This document shows positions 10,562 through 18,942 of a stretch of DNA of 64,000 nt, in pieces. Positions within the stretch are counted from its first letter, which is position 1. Every line of letters begins with the position of its first letter. This stretch comes from Calothrix sp. NIES-4105. GTDB lineage: Bacteria; Cyanobacteriota; Cyanobacteriia; Cyanobacteriales; Nostocaceae. The notes under the pieces are model-generated. The model was not told the origin of the DNA, did not search any database, and saw only the letters and a list, made by a program, of their open reading frames with translations. The position numbers were made by a program, and so were the translations under genes. The stretch is taken from assembly GCF_002368415.1 (NCBI RefSeq), contig NZ_AP018290.1, positions 9,291,717 through 9,355,716 on the forward strand, written 5' to 3'.

Positions 10562-11890
10562 ATGGCAACAGGGATACCTGGCAAAAACGGTCATACAAGT
10601 AACTTAATAAATAAAAATATATCCTTTCAATTAAATTACGAAGGTAAAACTCCAGTAGAAGATATACTAACTACCCAACCAGCCAAATTAAAACGTGTCG
10701 CCACCGTAGATAATAACCTGAAAAATAAATTAATCTACGGTGAAAACGTGAGAGTATTAAGCTTCTTACTAAACGACAAAGCTATTACTGGAAAAGTCGG
10801 ATTAGTATATATAGACCCTCCCTATGCAACAGGAAGCACCTTTGAATCTCGCAAAAGCGACCATGCATATCACGACTGCATGGAAGGAGCAGTATATCTA
10901 GAATTTTTGCGTCAAAGATTAATATTACTAAAAGAAATTTTATCTGAGCAAGGCGCCATATATGTTCACCTAGATGAAAATATGGCTTTCCCGGTTAAAA
11001 TTATTATGGACGAAATATTTGGCGCCAAAAATTTCCGTAACTGGATAACAAGAAAAAAGTGTAATCCCAAAAACTACACAAGAAAACAATACGGAAATAT
11101 TGCTGATTACATATTATTTTATACAAAGACTGATAAATATACATGGAATCAGCCATTTGAAGCATGGACTGAAGCAGCAATAAAAAAAGAGTATCAATAT
11201 ATAGAAGAAGCAACAGGAAGATTATATAAAAAAGTTCCTATTCACGCACCTGGTACAAGAAAAGGATCAACGGGGCAACCTTGGCGAGGAATGTTACCTC
11301 CTCCAGGCAAACACTGGCAATATACCCCTGAAACATTAGATGAAATGGATGCTAAAGGGGAAATATATTGGTCACCTACAGGAAACCCAAGACGAAAAGT
11401 TTATTTAGACAACAGTCAAGGGATAGGAGTTCAGGACATTTGGCTTGATTATAAAGATGCTCACAACCAAAATATCAAAATTACAGGTTATCCTACAGAA
11501 AAAAATCCAGACTTACTCAAAAGGATAATTCTTGCTTCATCAAACACAGGTGATCTAGTACTAGACGCATTTGCAGGAAGTGGAACCACCGCTGCTGTAG
11601 CTGAAGAATTAGGCAGACAATGGATAGCAATTGATAATTCTCCCCTTGCTATAGCTACGATAATTAAAAGGCTAGTTCAGGGTAGTGAAATAATGGGTGA
11701 TTTTGTGAATGGACACACTCAATCACAGCAAATGTCCCTAATAAATACAAATAGAATTTTACATAGCGGTTTAGACTTTTACGTTGAGGAACATCCAGAA
11801 TTAGAAATAATAAATGAATCTTTTATCAAAGATTGGGATAGTAAACTAAATGTAGAGACGCGACATGTCGCGTCTTTTAATATGCCATAG
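10562..11890 (+). CDS. Beta-class adenine DNA methyltransferase, apparently solo
   Basis: 442 aa. The catalytic motif IV DPPYATG lies at about residue 86, before the AdoMet motif I FAGSGTT at about residue 337. This order defines the beta class (type III Mod and CcrM-like enzymes). DPPY favours N6-adenine over cytosine methylation. No restriction gene is adjacent, so it looks like an orphan or phage-type modification enzyme. The last residues (VETRHVASFNMP) are read from a dispersed palindrome at 11852-11875, which also sets the stop, so the ancestral C-terminus has been replaced. The ATG at 10562 has a weak ribosome binding site. Confidence 0.88.
   Translation: MATGIPGKNGHTSNLINKNISFQLNYEGKTPVEDILTTQPAKLKRVATVDNNLKNKLIYGENVRVLSFLLNDKAITGKVGLVYIDPPYATGSTFESRKSDHAYHDCMEGAVYLEFLRQRLILLKEILSEQGAIYVHLDENMAFPVKIIMDEIFGAKNFRNWITRKKCNPKNYTRKQYGNIADYILFYTKTDKYTWNQPFEAWTEAAIKKEYQYIEEATGRLYKKVPIHAPGTRKGSTGQPWRGMLPPPGKHWQYTPETLDEMDAKGEIYWSPTGNPRRKVYLDNSQGIGVQDIWLDYKDAHNQNIKITGYPTEKNPDLLKRIILASSNTGDLVLDAFAGSGTTAAVAEELGRQWIAIDNSPLAIATIIKRLVQGSEIMGDFVNGHTQSQQMSLINTNRILHSGLDFYVEEHPELEIINESFIKDWDSKLNVETRHVASFNMP
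11852..11875. repeat. Dispersed palindrome inside the 3' end of the methyltransferase gene
   Basis: GTAGAGACGCGACATGTCGC family member (arms GTAGAGACGCGACA / TGTCGCGTCT). It is translated in frame as the C-terminal tail of the DNA methyltransferase. Confidence 0.85.
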
Positions 11891-11964
11891 GGTGTTTGAA
11901 AATATCAATAATGCCATCCAAAATTTTCTTGTGGTGTGGGTGTCCTGGCCTGCCTTCAATAATG

Positions 11965-11993
11965 GGACGGGCAAGGATGCCCATTCCACAAGA
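11965..11993. repeat. Dispersed repeat GGGCAAGGATGCCC-attccaca
   Basis: Short hairpin GGGCA-agga-TGCCC followed by ATTCCACAA. A second copy lies at 36021-36047. It lies between the convergent methyltransferase and ROK kinase genes and could terminate either. A GTGTTTGAAAATATCAAT stretch at 11892 resembles the end of the element at 33298-33688. Confidence 0.7.
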
Positions 11994-11996
11994 TGA

Positions 11997-12893
11997 TTAA
12001 TTTATTTTTGTTAATGCCAACTTTGCGGCGCCCAACATTCCTGCTGAGTTACCTAATTCTGCTGGTAAAATTTCTAAACCAACGCGCGAAGTAATAAAAA
12101 CTCGTTTCTCAATTTCTTCTTTAGCAGCAGGTAAAAAAAACTTTGCGCTGGCACTAACTCCACCACCAATTAAAATAGCTTGTGGTGTCAGTACATAAAT
12201 TAAACTAGTTAAACCAATACCTAAATCTCTACCGTATTCTTGCCAAAATTTTAAAGCTTCTACGTCACCAGTTTCTGCTAATTCACCTAATTCTGAGGGT
12301 TCTTTTCCAGTACGGCGCCGTATTGCCCGAATCGAAGTAAATTGTTCTAATGAACCTTGGTTGCCACTGTTACACTGAGGTCCATCTGAGTGCAAGCTAA
12401 TTAAACCTAGTTCTCCTGCTGCACCGTGATGTCCAATAAATAATTTACCGTCAATAAAAACGGCGCCGCCAACACCAGTGCCCAAAGTCAGCATGATAAA
12501 ATTTTTGAACCGACGACCGACGCCTAACCAAGCTTCACCTAACCCAGCACAGTTAGCATCGTTAGCCAAAATAGTTGGTAACTTTGTTTTTTCCTCTAAC
12601 CATTGGGCTAACGGGACATCAACCCATCCTGGTAAATTAATAGATACTAGCGCAATTCTTCCCTCTGGGTCAGAAGGTCCAGGCATTCCAACACCAATAG
12701 CAACAGCTTGGTTTTCTGGGTCAAGTTCCTTAATGGCGCCGACTATAACATTCAAAACTTGTTCTGGAACAGGAGGTTGAGGAGTTGGAACCGTCTTTGA
12801 CTGTAAAATGGCGCCGTCAACGGTAAATCTCCCCAACTTTATAGCTGTCCCACCTAGGTCAATCCCAATAACTTGAATATTATTATTTGTCAT
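11997..12893 (-). CDS. ROK-family sugar kinase (glucokinase-like)
   Basis: 298 aa. The ATP-binding GIDLGGTAIKLG lies at the N-terminus, ANDANCAGLGE holds the catalytic Asp, and GTGVGGAVFIDGKL is the second phosphate motif. ROK enzymes phosphorylate glucose or related hexoses in the cytoplasm. The usual zinc motif CxCGxxGCxE is degraded to CNSGNQGSLE, with one Cys left, and the preceding His position reads Leu (GELGLIS). Structural zinc binding is therefore probably lost. I am confident of the family but not of the sugar. Confidence 0.9.
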   Translation of the reverse strand: MTNNNIQVIGIDLGGTAIKLGRFTVDGAILQSKTVPTPQPPVPEQVLNVIVGAIKELDPENQAVAIGVGMPGPSDPEGRIALVSINLPGWVDVPLAQWLEEKTKLPTILANDANCAGLGEAWLGVGRRFKNFIMLTLGTGVGGAVFIDGKLFIGHHGAAGELGLISLHSDGPQCNSGNQGSLEQFTSIRAIRRRTGKEPSELGELAETGDVEALKFWQEYGRDLGIGLTSLIYVLTPQAILIGGGVSASAKFFLPAAKEEIEKRVFITSRVGLEILPAELGNSAGMLGAAKLALTKIN

Positions 12894-12907
12894 TGGTTAT
12901 TTATTGC

Positions 12908-13210
12908 CTAGCCTAACTTTTTCATTTCATGTACTTCAGATTTTTTGACACTCACATAAGTGACAGGAGAAATATTAAAACTAGCTTCACTAGCTATATT
13001 AGTTACAGGCTTTCCCTGTAATATCCCGGTTAAAGCAACCGATAGCATGAAACCTCCAGCCGTAGCAGCAATCAAAGAAATGTTATCTTTCACGTCAAGA
13101 CTCTCTGTTATAAATACAACAAACAATAGATTAACAAATGAATTTAATTTGTGGTGTAGAGACGCGATTAATCGCGTCTCTACATAAACGTTTCTACATG
13201 TAACGTTCAT
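12908..13210 (-). CDS. Doubtful small ORF with one hydrophobic segment
   Basis: A reading frame of 100 aa whose first 20 codons are read from a dispersed palindrome (13156-13183), so the true start is probably internal. One candidate is ATG 13048, giving about 46 aa. It has a single hydrophobic stretch (SLIAATAGGFMLSVALTGI) and a charged C-terminus (KKSEVHEMKKLG). I do not recognise a family. It lies between the ABC permease and the ROK kinase on the same strand. Confidence 0.3.
   Translation of the reverse strand: MNVTCRNVYVETRLIASLHHKLNSFVNLLFVVFITESLDVKDNISLIAATAGGFMLSVALTGILQGKPVTNIASEASFNISPVTYVSVKKSEVHEMKKLG
13156..13183. repeat. Dispersed palindrome (GTAGAGACGCGATT arms)
   Basis: Perfect 28-bp palindrome of the GTAGAGACGCGATT family, downstream of the ABC permease stop. 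It may act as a terminator. Confidence 0.9.
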
Positions 13211-14101
13211 CTAATTCCTAATTTGTTTTCGCAAGCGTGGGTTAACAAATTCATTCAACCCTTCGCCAAATAGTGATAAACCCACCACCATCAGCGTTAA
13301 TGCTAAACCCGGAAATAAAGTAGTCCACCAAATTCCTGTAGGTAAAGCTTCCAACGCTTGCTTTAAATCATGCCCCCATTCGGGCACTTCATCCGGAAGT
13401 CCTAGACCTAAAAATCCTAAACCACCCAATACAAGAATGGCATCCGCAGCATTAAGGGTAAAGAGTACAGGTACACTTTGAATGACATTAAAAAATAAAT
13501 ATTTGCTAAGTACCTGCCAAGTATTGGCGCCCATTGCTTGTGCTGCTTCGATAAATACTTCTGTTTTAACGCTAACTGTATGATTACGAACAACTCGATA
13601 GTACTGAGGTATATAAGCAATACTAATAGCAATAGCAGCGTTTAATATCCCGCGTCCAACCACGAATGCCAGCGTTACCGAAAGTAATAATCCCGGCAAA
13701 GTGTAAATGCTATCCATAATAAATAGCAATACTTTATCTAACTTGCCTCCCATGTAACCACTCAGCATTCCCAGCGGTACACCTATAACCATACTTAACG
13801 CCGTAGCGACTATTACCACTTGTAACGCAGCTTGGGCGCCGAACATAGTGCGAGAAAACACATCATATCCCAAACGGCTAGTACCAAACCAGTACTTAAG
13901 AGAAGGCGCCTCATGCATAGGGTTACTAAGAAACTCAGTCGGATTTTGTAGTAGTCCAATTGCTTGTAATACAGGAGCAAAAAACGCCAGAAAGATAAAA
14001 AATAAAGTTAAAACCAACCCCACATACATCAACTTCTGCGAAAGACTAGGATTTTGGGGAAGCTGTAGAAACTTCGGTAGAGGACTCTTTGTAACGGCCA
14101 T
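13211..14101 (-). CDS. ABC transporter permease, DppC/OppC type
   Basis: 296 aa. An N-terminal cytoplasmic tail and TM1 (LTLFFIFLAFFAPVL) are followed by a large loop (FGTSRLGYDVFSRTMFGAQ) and five further membrane segments, the layout of the second permease of dipeptide/oligopeptide importers. The EAA-type coupling loop reads EAAQAMGANTWQVLSKYLFFN. No partner permease, ATPase or binding protein is encoded nearby, so its partners must lie elsewhere, as is common in cyanobacteria. Confidence 0.92.
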   Translation of the reverse strand: MAVTKSPLPKFLQLPQNPSLSQKLMYVGLVLTLFFIFLAFFAPVLQAIGLLQNPTEFLSNPMHEAPSLKYWFGTSRLGYDVFSRTMFGAQAALQVVIVATALSMVIGVPLGMLSGYMGGKLDKVLLFIMDSIYTLPGLLLSVTLAFVVGRGILNAAIAISIAYIPQYYRVVRNHTVSVKTEVFIEAAQAMGANTWQVLSKYLFFNVIQSVPVLFTLNAADAILVLGGLGFLGLGLPDEVPEWGHDLKQALEALPTGIWWTTLFPGLALTLMVVGLSLFGEGLNEFVNPRLRKQIRN

Positions 14102-14669
14102 ATATATAGTTATGAGTTAGGAGTTATGAGTTAAGAGTAATAATATATAACACAGGTTTTGTCAACGGGATATTAAACCAATTGAACGCGCGCGGCAACA
14201 AAATGTTTCGTAGGGGCGGGTTAACCAACAATCATCAACTAAAACGCAAAATCACTGTAAACCCGCCCCTGTGTACGGTGTAGTGTTAGGTATATGTTGG
14301 CGCCGATGCGTATGGCGCCCTCGGTTGGGTTGGGGGGCGGGTTTACATTATTTTTTCGCTACGCTTGGATTTGTCGGGTAACCCGCCCTTACACTAGGGT
14401 TTACCGTCCATTACTTTTGGGTTACGAGTTATTCTAGTTGAGTTTTGCATGGCTTATATATTATGCTGCTTTTTATATTATTGTAGAACTGCAAGTGAAG
14501 CGTGAAGTAAGGTTATTATTGATTTTCCGTTAGCTATATAGATGTTGGCGCCTTTCTGTTTTTGCGTTGAGACAGCTTTTAATAATTTGTAGTTCTTGGA
14601 AAAATCCCCCCTTAATAAGGGGGAATGTGTAGTACTATTGTTCTATTTACGATTTCAGAGGGATTAATA
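14102..14669. repeat. 568-bp gene-free region with GTAGGGGCGGGTT repeats
   Basis: Holds inverted segments GTAGGGGCGGGTT (about 14211) and AACCCGCCCCTG (about 14261), and a second pair GGCGGGTTTAC (about 14336) with AACCCGCCCTTAC (about 14380). It also has three GGCGCC sites and a CCCCCCTTAATAAGGGGG hairpin (about 14606-14624). These look like nested dispersed repeats. No coding sequence was seen. Confidence 0.6.
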
Positions 14670-16034
14670 TTAAACGTTAGTTTCAATTAATTGACGGTAT
14701 TGGCTTTTTTGCTTGACGCCTTTGACTTCTTGGAGGAGTTCTTTGTCTTTAAAGAACTGAACTGTGGGTGTGCCTGTTACACCAGCGTTTTCGGCAATGT
14801 CTCGGTCTTTGTCGATATCTATTTCGACGAAGTGTATTTTACCGTCAAATTCGTCTACTACTTTGTTTAATATGGGTTTGAGGGTGTGGCATGGACCGCA
14901 ACCAGGTGATACATATTTGACGACGATTAATCTATCGCTGTCGTGGAATAGTTTACGCAGTGCAAAACCGCCTTGATGGCGTGTTGTATTAACGTCAAAT
15001 TCGACTGGGGTGACTGTTTTCGCTTCGGGTTCATGTTCGAGTTCGTTGTCTGGAATATGCGGCGCCTGTTTGAATTCTTGAACTAAGCCATTTACAGATA
15101 ACCAACGTTCGGCTAACATTGCTGCGGAACATCCAGAACCTGCGGCTGTAATTGCTTGGCGATATTCATGGTCTTGTACGTCACCTGCTGCGTATACACC
15201 TTCTACGCTGGTTTCTGGTGAACCGGGTTTAGTAACGATGTAACCTACTTCGTCAAGTTGAATTTGTTCTTCAAATAACGAAGTATTGGGTTTGTGACCG
15301 ATCGCGTAAAATAAACCCTTGGCATGTAATAAAGTTTCATCGCCCGTTTTAGTATTACGGACTTTTACCCCTTCCATATGCCCATTACCGTAAATATCTA
15401 CAGCTTCAGTATTCCAATGTACGGTAATTTTAGGGTTATTTAATACACGGTTTTGCATTGCTTTCGACGCGCGCATTTTCTCGGTACGCACAAGCAAGTT
15501 GACCTTGGAACCGTATTTAGTTAAATAAATCGCCTCTTCTGCCGCTGAATCTCCGGCGCCAATTACCGCAAGTTCAGCACCGTGGAATATCGGAGTAGCA
15601 CCGTCACAAATTGCACATGCACTTATTCCTCGACTCCAAAAAGTATGCTCACTAGGTAAACCTAAACGCTTCGCAGTGGCGCCAGTAGCTATGATAATAC
15701 TGTGGGTTTTAAATTCCCTTTCTTCCGAGCGAACCGTAAACGGACGTTGACTCAAATCAACCGATATTACATCCTCAGTATATAACTCGGCGCCCCAGCG
15801 TTCAGCCTGCGCTTTCATCTTATCCATCAACTCAGGGCCAGTTATACCAGCAGGAAACCCAGGAAAGTTCTCAACCTCAGTTGTCGTCATTAACTGCCCA
15901 CCAGGTAAACCCCCCGCTTGGAAACCCTCAAACACAACAGGTTTCAGGTTCGCGCGACCTGCGTATATAGCAGCGGTATAACCAGCAGGACCAGAACCAA
16001 TAATTACTACGTTTTCTACTGTGGGATTTGTCAT
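14670..16034 (-). CDS. NADPH-thioredoxin reductase fused to thioredoxin (NTRC type)
   Basis: 454 aa. The reductase part (1-320) has the FAD motif [10 protein letters not shown], the redox pair Cys140/Cys143 in CAICDGA, and the NADPH fold [10 protein letters not shown]. After a linker comes a thioredoxin domain (about 345-454) with CGPC at 379-382. This is the architecture of NTRC of cyanobacteria and chloroplasts, which uses NADPH to reduce 2-Cys peroxiredoxin and other targets, and matters most in darkness. The length matches the family. It is separated from its neighbours by non-coding DNA, so it is probably monocistronic. Confidence 0.96.
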   Translation of the reverse strand: MTNPTVENVVIIGSGPAGYTAAIYAGRANLKPVVFEGFQAGGLPGGQLMTTTEVENFPGFPAGITGPELMDKMKAQAERWGAELYTEDVISVDLSQRPFTVRSEEREFKTHSIIIATGATAKRLGLPSEHTFWSRGISACAICDGATPIFHGAELAVIGAGDSAAEEAIYLTKYGSKVNLLVRTEKMRASKAMQNRVLNNPKITVHWNTEAVDIYGNGHMEGVKVRNTKTGDETLLHAKGLFYAIGHKPNTSLFEEQIQLDEVGYIVTKPGSPETSVEGVYAAGDVQDHEYRQAITAAGSGCSAAMLAERWLSVNGLVQEFKQAPHIPDNELEHEPEAKTVTPVEFDVNTTRHQGGFALRKLFHDSDRLIVVKYVSPGCGPCHTLKPILNKVVDEFDGKIHFVEIDIDKDRDIAENAGVTGTPTVQFFKDKELLQEVKGVKQKSQYRQLIETNV

Positions 16035-16087
16035 AACAGCTTATACAAACTCATAACGACTACGCTTAATTTAATATAACACATTTT

Positions 16088-16115
16088 TTGGCAACGGATA
16101 TAACGGATGTAACGG
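16088..16115. repeat. Dispersed repeat, reverse of ATCCGTTACATCCGTT family
   Basis: Reads GGCAACGGATATAACGGATG then TAACGGATAG. The reverse complement TCCGTTACATCCGTT...CGTTGCC recurs at about 18240, 20634, 40438 and 52842. A 'gtagggagcggtggaggaacggaacccaac' type repeat follows at 16123. The function of both is unknown. Confidence 0.7.
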
Positions 16116-16295
16116 ATAGATGTAGGGAGCGGTGGAGGAACGGAACCCAACGTATAAAGCGCGCGTTGTACTAGGGGAGACAAAAAAAGCGCGCGTAACA
16201 GTAAATTCGATAATTTAACGTGCTTCAGTTGCCGAACACTGCTTCCTTATAATTCAGCAAATTAATTATATTTATACGTACATTCTCCCTGCTTT

Positions 16296-16631
16296 TTATT
16301 CAACACCAAACTCAGTTAATTGACGCGCTTCGGGTGGATGAAATCCAATTACAACGTCAGATTTTGGCACACCCATTTCTATTAACTCTTTTGCGACATC
16401 TACTTCTGTTATGTTTTCCTGAATCCAAATTTTTTCGTTTTTTATATCCAAATGCATAATTGGGTTATAAATCCGCTTCTGATTATTCCAACCTATGCTG
16501 AGAATTTGATAATGGTCGCGCTCTTTATCAAAAATTTTTTCGACATCAATGTTTCCATAGCTATATTTATGCTCTGCATATTCAGTGAGTATAGTTTTTA
16601 CTTTTTCTCTGTATAAATCTAATTTGTCCAT
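16296..16631 (-). CDS. xisI: XisI-like protein
   Basis: 111 aa, matching the XisI family: Y-rich N-terminus with VKTILTEYAEHK, central DHYQILSIGWNNQKRIY and HLDIKNEKIWIQENITE, and C-terminal GFHPPEARQLTEFG. XisI was named as a control factor for excision of the fdxN element in heterocyst-forming Anabaena, but stand-alone copies are very common in cyanobacteria and their role is unknown. It overlaps by 13 bp the upstream gene carrying an XisH-like C-terminus, the usual XisH-XisI order. Confidence 0.88.
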   Translation of the reverse strand: MDKLDLYREKVKTILTEYAEHKYSYGNIDVEKIFDKERDHYQILSIGWNNQKRIYNPIMHLDIKNEKIWIQENITEVDVAKELIEMGVPKSDVVIGFHPPEARQLTEFGVE

Positions 16632-16837
16632 AACACAATTTCCTTAGTTTTAATATCGTAAACTAGTATCTTAAGCTGATTTTCAGCTTGATTAGAATCT
16701 TGAATTAATTGCCAACCGTCAGGGTCAAGGCGCCGCTTCTCTTCATTTGCCTTTAATTTTCGATTTGCTTCCTCAAATTTAGAAGCGAGTTCTTTGGTGT
16801 ATGCTAGTTGCTCATCATCTTTAATCATGGCGCCCAC
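16619..16837 (-). CDS. Chimeric small protein with XisH-like C-terminus
   Basis: 72 aa. The last 20 residues (QLKILVYDIKTKEIVLWTN) resemble the C-terminus of XisH, and their overlap with xisI is that of an xisH gene. But XisH is usually about 138 aa, and its nuclease-like core is missing. The first 50 residues (MIKDDEQLAYTKELASKF onward) instead look like the N-terminus of a cyanobacterial antitoxin/regulator family. The same N-terminal segment is duplicated at 17575-17670. It is therefore probably a fusion remnant. Function unknown. Confidence 0.55.
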   Translation of the reverse strand: MGAMIKDDEQLAYTKELASKFEEANRKLKANEEKRRLDPDGWQLIQDSNQAENQLKILVYDIKTKEIVLWTN

Positions 16838-16898
16838 TCCTGTAAATCTATAGCTATGATACCTTTTTTCCTTTGATAGCGATACTTATAGAGCTATC

Positions 16899-17050
16899 TA
16901 TAGCAGTCCTAAATCATTTGTAAAATTCACGCACTGTAGAGACGCGCAAGCGAAGCTTCTCCGCAGGAAAATTTACCTGCGGTACACTCCGCTCTGCGCG
17001 TCTCTACATCAATTTAGGCAATTTTTTACAATTCATTTAGGATTGCTATA
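16899..17050. mobile_element. MITE, TATAGCAATCCTAAAT family, copy 1
   Basis: 152 bp bounded by TATAGCAGTCCTAAATCATT and its inverse (AATTCATTTAGGATTGCTATA). It contains a GTAGAGACGCG palindrome interrupted by an internal hairpin (CCGCAGG...CCTGCGG). Other copies lie at 28833-28956, 31490-31614 and 35377-35504. The right end fuses into the truncated HigB reading frame. Confidence 0.85.
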
Positions 17051-17225
17051 TACGGTTAAGTTAGGAGGTGTAGTTTATGTCTTACATGCTTTCCAAAAGA
17101 AATCAAAGCAGGGTATAGCTACACCTAAACAAAATATTAAATTAATCAAAGCTAGGCTAAAGCAAGCGAAAGAGCATTACACTCAAAACTATAGCACCCA
17201 GGAAAAGGAAGAGGAAAATGACTGA
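17043..17225 (+). pseudogene. HigB-like toxin, 5' end removed by MITE
   Basis: The 60 readable residues (YTVKLGGVVYVLHAFQKKSK, then GIATPKQNIKLIKARLKQA) are the C-terminal half of a Gp49/HigB-type RelE-superfamily toxin. The family is normally about 110 residues, and the N-terminal half is absent. The reading frame starts inside the terminal repeat of the MITE at 16899-17050, so the only start (TTG 17043) belongs to the element. It is very likely an inactive toxin. The antitoxin start overlaps its end. Confidence 0.8.
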
Positions 17226-17547
17226 AGAAATTATTGTACATGAAGGCAGTGGAAACGTTTTTGCGGATTTAGGTCTGCCAAACCCTGATGAACTGCTTGT
17301 AAAAGCAGAACTGGTACGTCGCATCAGTGAGATTATTAGCTTTTCAAACATTACCCAAGTTCAAGCAGCAGAACTTTTAGCAATTGACCAACCTAAAATT
17401 TCCGCATTACTTAAAGGAAAACTTAATGGTTTTTCAACTGAAAGACTTTTTCGATTTTTAAATATTTTAGGTTGTGATATAGAAATCGTTGTTAAAACGA
17501 AACCAGAATCCAAAAAACATGCTCAGACAAAAGTTTGTAGTTATTAG
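17218..17547 (+). CDS. HigA-like XRE antitoxin
   Basis: 109 aa with a helix-turn-helix at about 45-90 (TQVQAAELLAIDQPKISALL) and the ERLFRFLNILGCDIEIVVK segment of the HigA/XRE antitoxin family that pairs with Gp49-like toxins. The ATG at 17218 overlaps the truncated toxin gene by 8 bp. With the toxin broken, it remains an orphan regulator. The tail (ESKKHAQTKVCSY) looks degenerate. Confidence 0.85.
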   Translation: MTEEIIVHEGSGNVFADLGLPNPDELLVKAELVRRISEIISFSNITQVQAAELLAIDQPKISALLKGKLNGFSTERLFRFLNILGCDIEIVVKTKPESKKHAQTKVCSY

Positions 17548-17574
17548 GGTGTAATAATTATAAGCTGCCGATGC

Positions 17575-17670
17575 AACTTCATTTGCCTTTAATTTTCGGT
17601 TAGCCCCAAATTTAGAAGCGAGTTCTTTGGTGTATGCTAGTTGCTCATCATCTTTAATCATGGCGCCCAC
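17575..17670 (-). pseudogene. Duplicated 5' fragment of the chimeric gene at 16619
   Basis: Repeats about 95 bp of 16735-16837, including the start codon and GGCGCC in the leader (MIKDDEQLAYTKELASKF). It then loses frame and similarity near the end of higA. A decayed copy of the antitoxin-like N-terminus. Confidence 0.7.
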
Positions 17671-17742
17671 TTCTATTGATAGGCTCGTAGTAGCGCGCGA
17701 CTCGCTTGTCTTTAAAAAGCGCTTACTACAAACCTTATTTAA

Positions 17743-18121
17743 CTAAGCTTCTTGCAATGCCTGTGTCGTTTGAATTTTTGGCAGTGGTTCCAACGGTGTA
17801 GTTACTGGAGAGTAGCGGCAGTAACAAATCACTATTGTCTCGAAATCACTATCCGGTTGTCCTGATGGATACTCCTCAACTCGCGTTACTTCCCAATCTC
17901 CAATCCTGCTGTGGGTACTAGCCTTGCTGAAATTGAGAATCAGCAAACTGTTCAATTTTATAATACTCCCTTAGCCTATAACCTTGTGTTGGTAATGGGG
18001 AGTTTGATGAGTCGTAGTGTTCTGCAAGAATATCTGTCAAGGCGCCTGTGTGAGCCAGTACGCCTTCTTCCCACCCAGAATCTGACATCGACTCAGTTTT
18101 AAAAATAATATATTTGCCCAT
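17743..18121 (-). pseudogene. Frameshifted copy of the unknown gene at 18267-18650
   Basis: Two overlapping frames together cover the whole paralogue. The 5' part (17918-18121) encodes MGKYIIFKTE...YKIEQFADSQF, and the 3' part (17743-17940) encodes STHSRIGDWEVTRVEEYPSG through QALQEA. The frame changes near 17935. The 3' half is almost identical to the intact copy while the 5' half has diverged, which suggests gene conversion or recombination between copies. Confidence 0.75.
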
Positions 18122-18154
18122 GTTTTAATCCTCTCAATACGCAGGGCAGTACGA

Positions 18155-18266
18155 TAGTTAATATTGTTGCAACCCTTGCCTTACGTGGCTTTCAAGGTGA
18201 TTATACCGCACTCAAAGAACGAATGTAGCAGACAAATCTATCCGTTACATCCGTTTTTATCCGTTG
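18155..18266 (+). other. Unidentified coding relic and ATCCGTTACATCCGTT repeat
   Basis: A plus-strand frame ends in ALRGFQGDYTALKERM and a stop (about 18161-18228). It looks like the C-terminus of a lost protein that I cannot name. It is followed by a copy of the TCCGTTACATCCGTTTTTAT dispersed repeat (about 18239-18265). Confidence 0.35.
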
Positions 18267-18650
18267 CTAAACTTCTTGCAATGCCTGTGTCGTTTGAATT
18301 TTTGGCAGTGGTTCCAACGGTGTAGTAACTGGGGAGTAGCGGCAGTAACAAATCACTATTGTCTCGAAATCACTATCCGGTTGCCCTGATGGATACTCCT
18401 CAACTCGCGTTACTTCCCAATCTCCAATCCTGCTGTGGGTACTAGCATTAGGGAACCGTTGGTCAGCAAATTGCTCAATTCGATGAAACTCCCTTGGTCT
18501 ATAACCAGGTTTGGGTATTGGGCGAGTACTATTCGAGTCAAAGTGTTCTACAAGGATATCTGTCATTGCTCCTGTATGAGCAAGCTGCCTAGTTTCGGCG
18601 CCGTGTTCTTCCTTCCAATCCGCGCGGAAGATAATATATTTTCTGCCCAT
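18267..18650 (-). CDS. Unknown protein, intact member of a three-copy tandem array
   Basis: 127 aa, soluble, with no signal peptide. Conserved patches shared with the two decayed neighbours are MGRKYIIFR, LAHTGAMTDILVEHFDS, GYRPREFHRIEQFAD, and THSRIGDWEVTRVEEYPSG followed by FETIVICYCRYSPV. I do not recognise the family. Its upstream region (18651-18757, with CTCTATATAAGTAGGAAATT) is duplicated upstream of the third copy, so both copies once had the same promoter. Selection for repeated copies in an accessory region rich in toxin-antitoxin relics is noted; no function is inferred. Confidence 0.75.
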   Translation of the reverse strand: MGRKYIIFRADWKEEHGAETRQLAHTGAMTDILVEHFDSNSTRPIPKPGYRPREFHRIEQFADQRFPNASTHSRIGDWEVTRVEEYPSGQPDSDFETIVICYCRYSPVTTPLEPLPKIQTTQALQEV

Positions 18651-18833
18651 TGGTTAATCCTCTATATAAGTAGGAAATTCTGTTTTACCCTCAAATACGC
18701 AATTCCATTTGAGTATTTTGTCGCCTGTTGGTTCTATTCGCAACAGCGTCCAACCATATCTACTCTCCATTTGATAACATCTCCATTTCTCAGTTACCGT
18801 AAATCGCGCTCTTGGCATTCTGATTAAATATCT

Positions 18834-18862
18834 GTAGAGATGTTACATTGTAGCGTCTCTAT
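18834..18862. repeat. Degenerate dispersed palindrome
   Basis: GTAGAGATGTTACATTGTAG family member with mismatches in the arms (outer arms GTAGAGA / TCTCTAT), between the intact and third copies of the unknown gene. Confidence 0.6.
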
Positions 18863-18883
18863 AATTGTTTGAGGAACGCCGCG

Positions 18884-18942
18884 CGTAGGGCAGTTTATTT
18901 CTTAGATAGTAGTACATTGGTAAAGCGTTACATCCCAATCTC
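18884..18942 (+). pseudogene. Relic of a PIN-domain (VapC-type) toxin N-terminus
   Basis: Encodes AVYFLDSSTLVKRYIP, the characteristic N-terminal strand and first catalytic Asp of a VapC-like PIN toxin family. It then runs into the decayed third copy of the unknown gene on the other strand. No rest of the toxin and no antitoxin is present. Confidence 0.6.

Noticed and set aside
10562-11890. The DNA methyltransferase as the enzyme behind the GGCGCC bias
   Set aside because: Its DPPY motif points to adenine methylation, and GGCGCC has no adenine.
11997-12893. The CNSGNQGSLE motif of the ROK kinase as evidence of a dead enzyme
   Set aside because: Catalytic and phosphate motifs are intact. Some cyanobacterial ROK kinases may lack the zinc Cys residues, so this is noted only as a variant.
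14102-14669. Repeat-rich gap considered as an RNA gene or CRISPR leader
   Set aside because: The repeats are few, inverted and irregularly spaced; no regular direct repeats with spacers occur here or elsewhere in the window.
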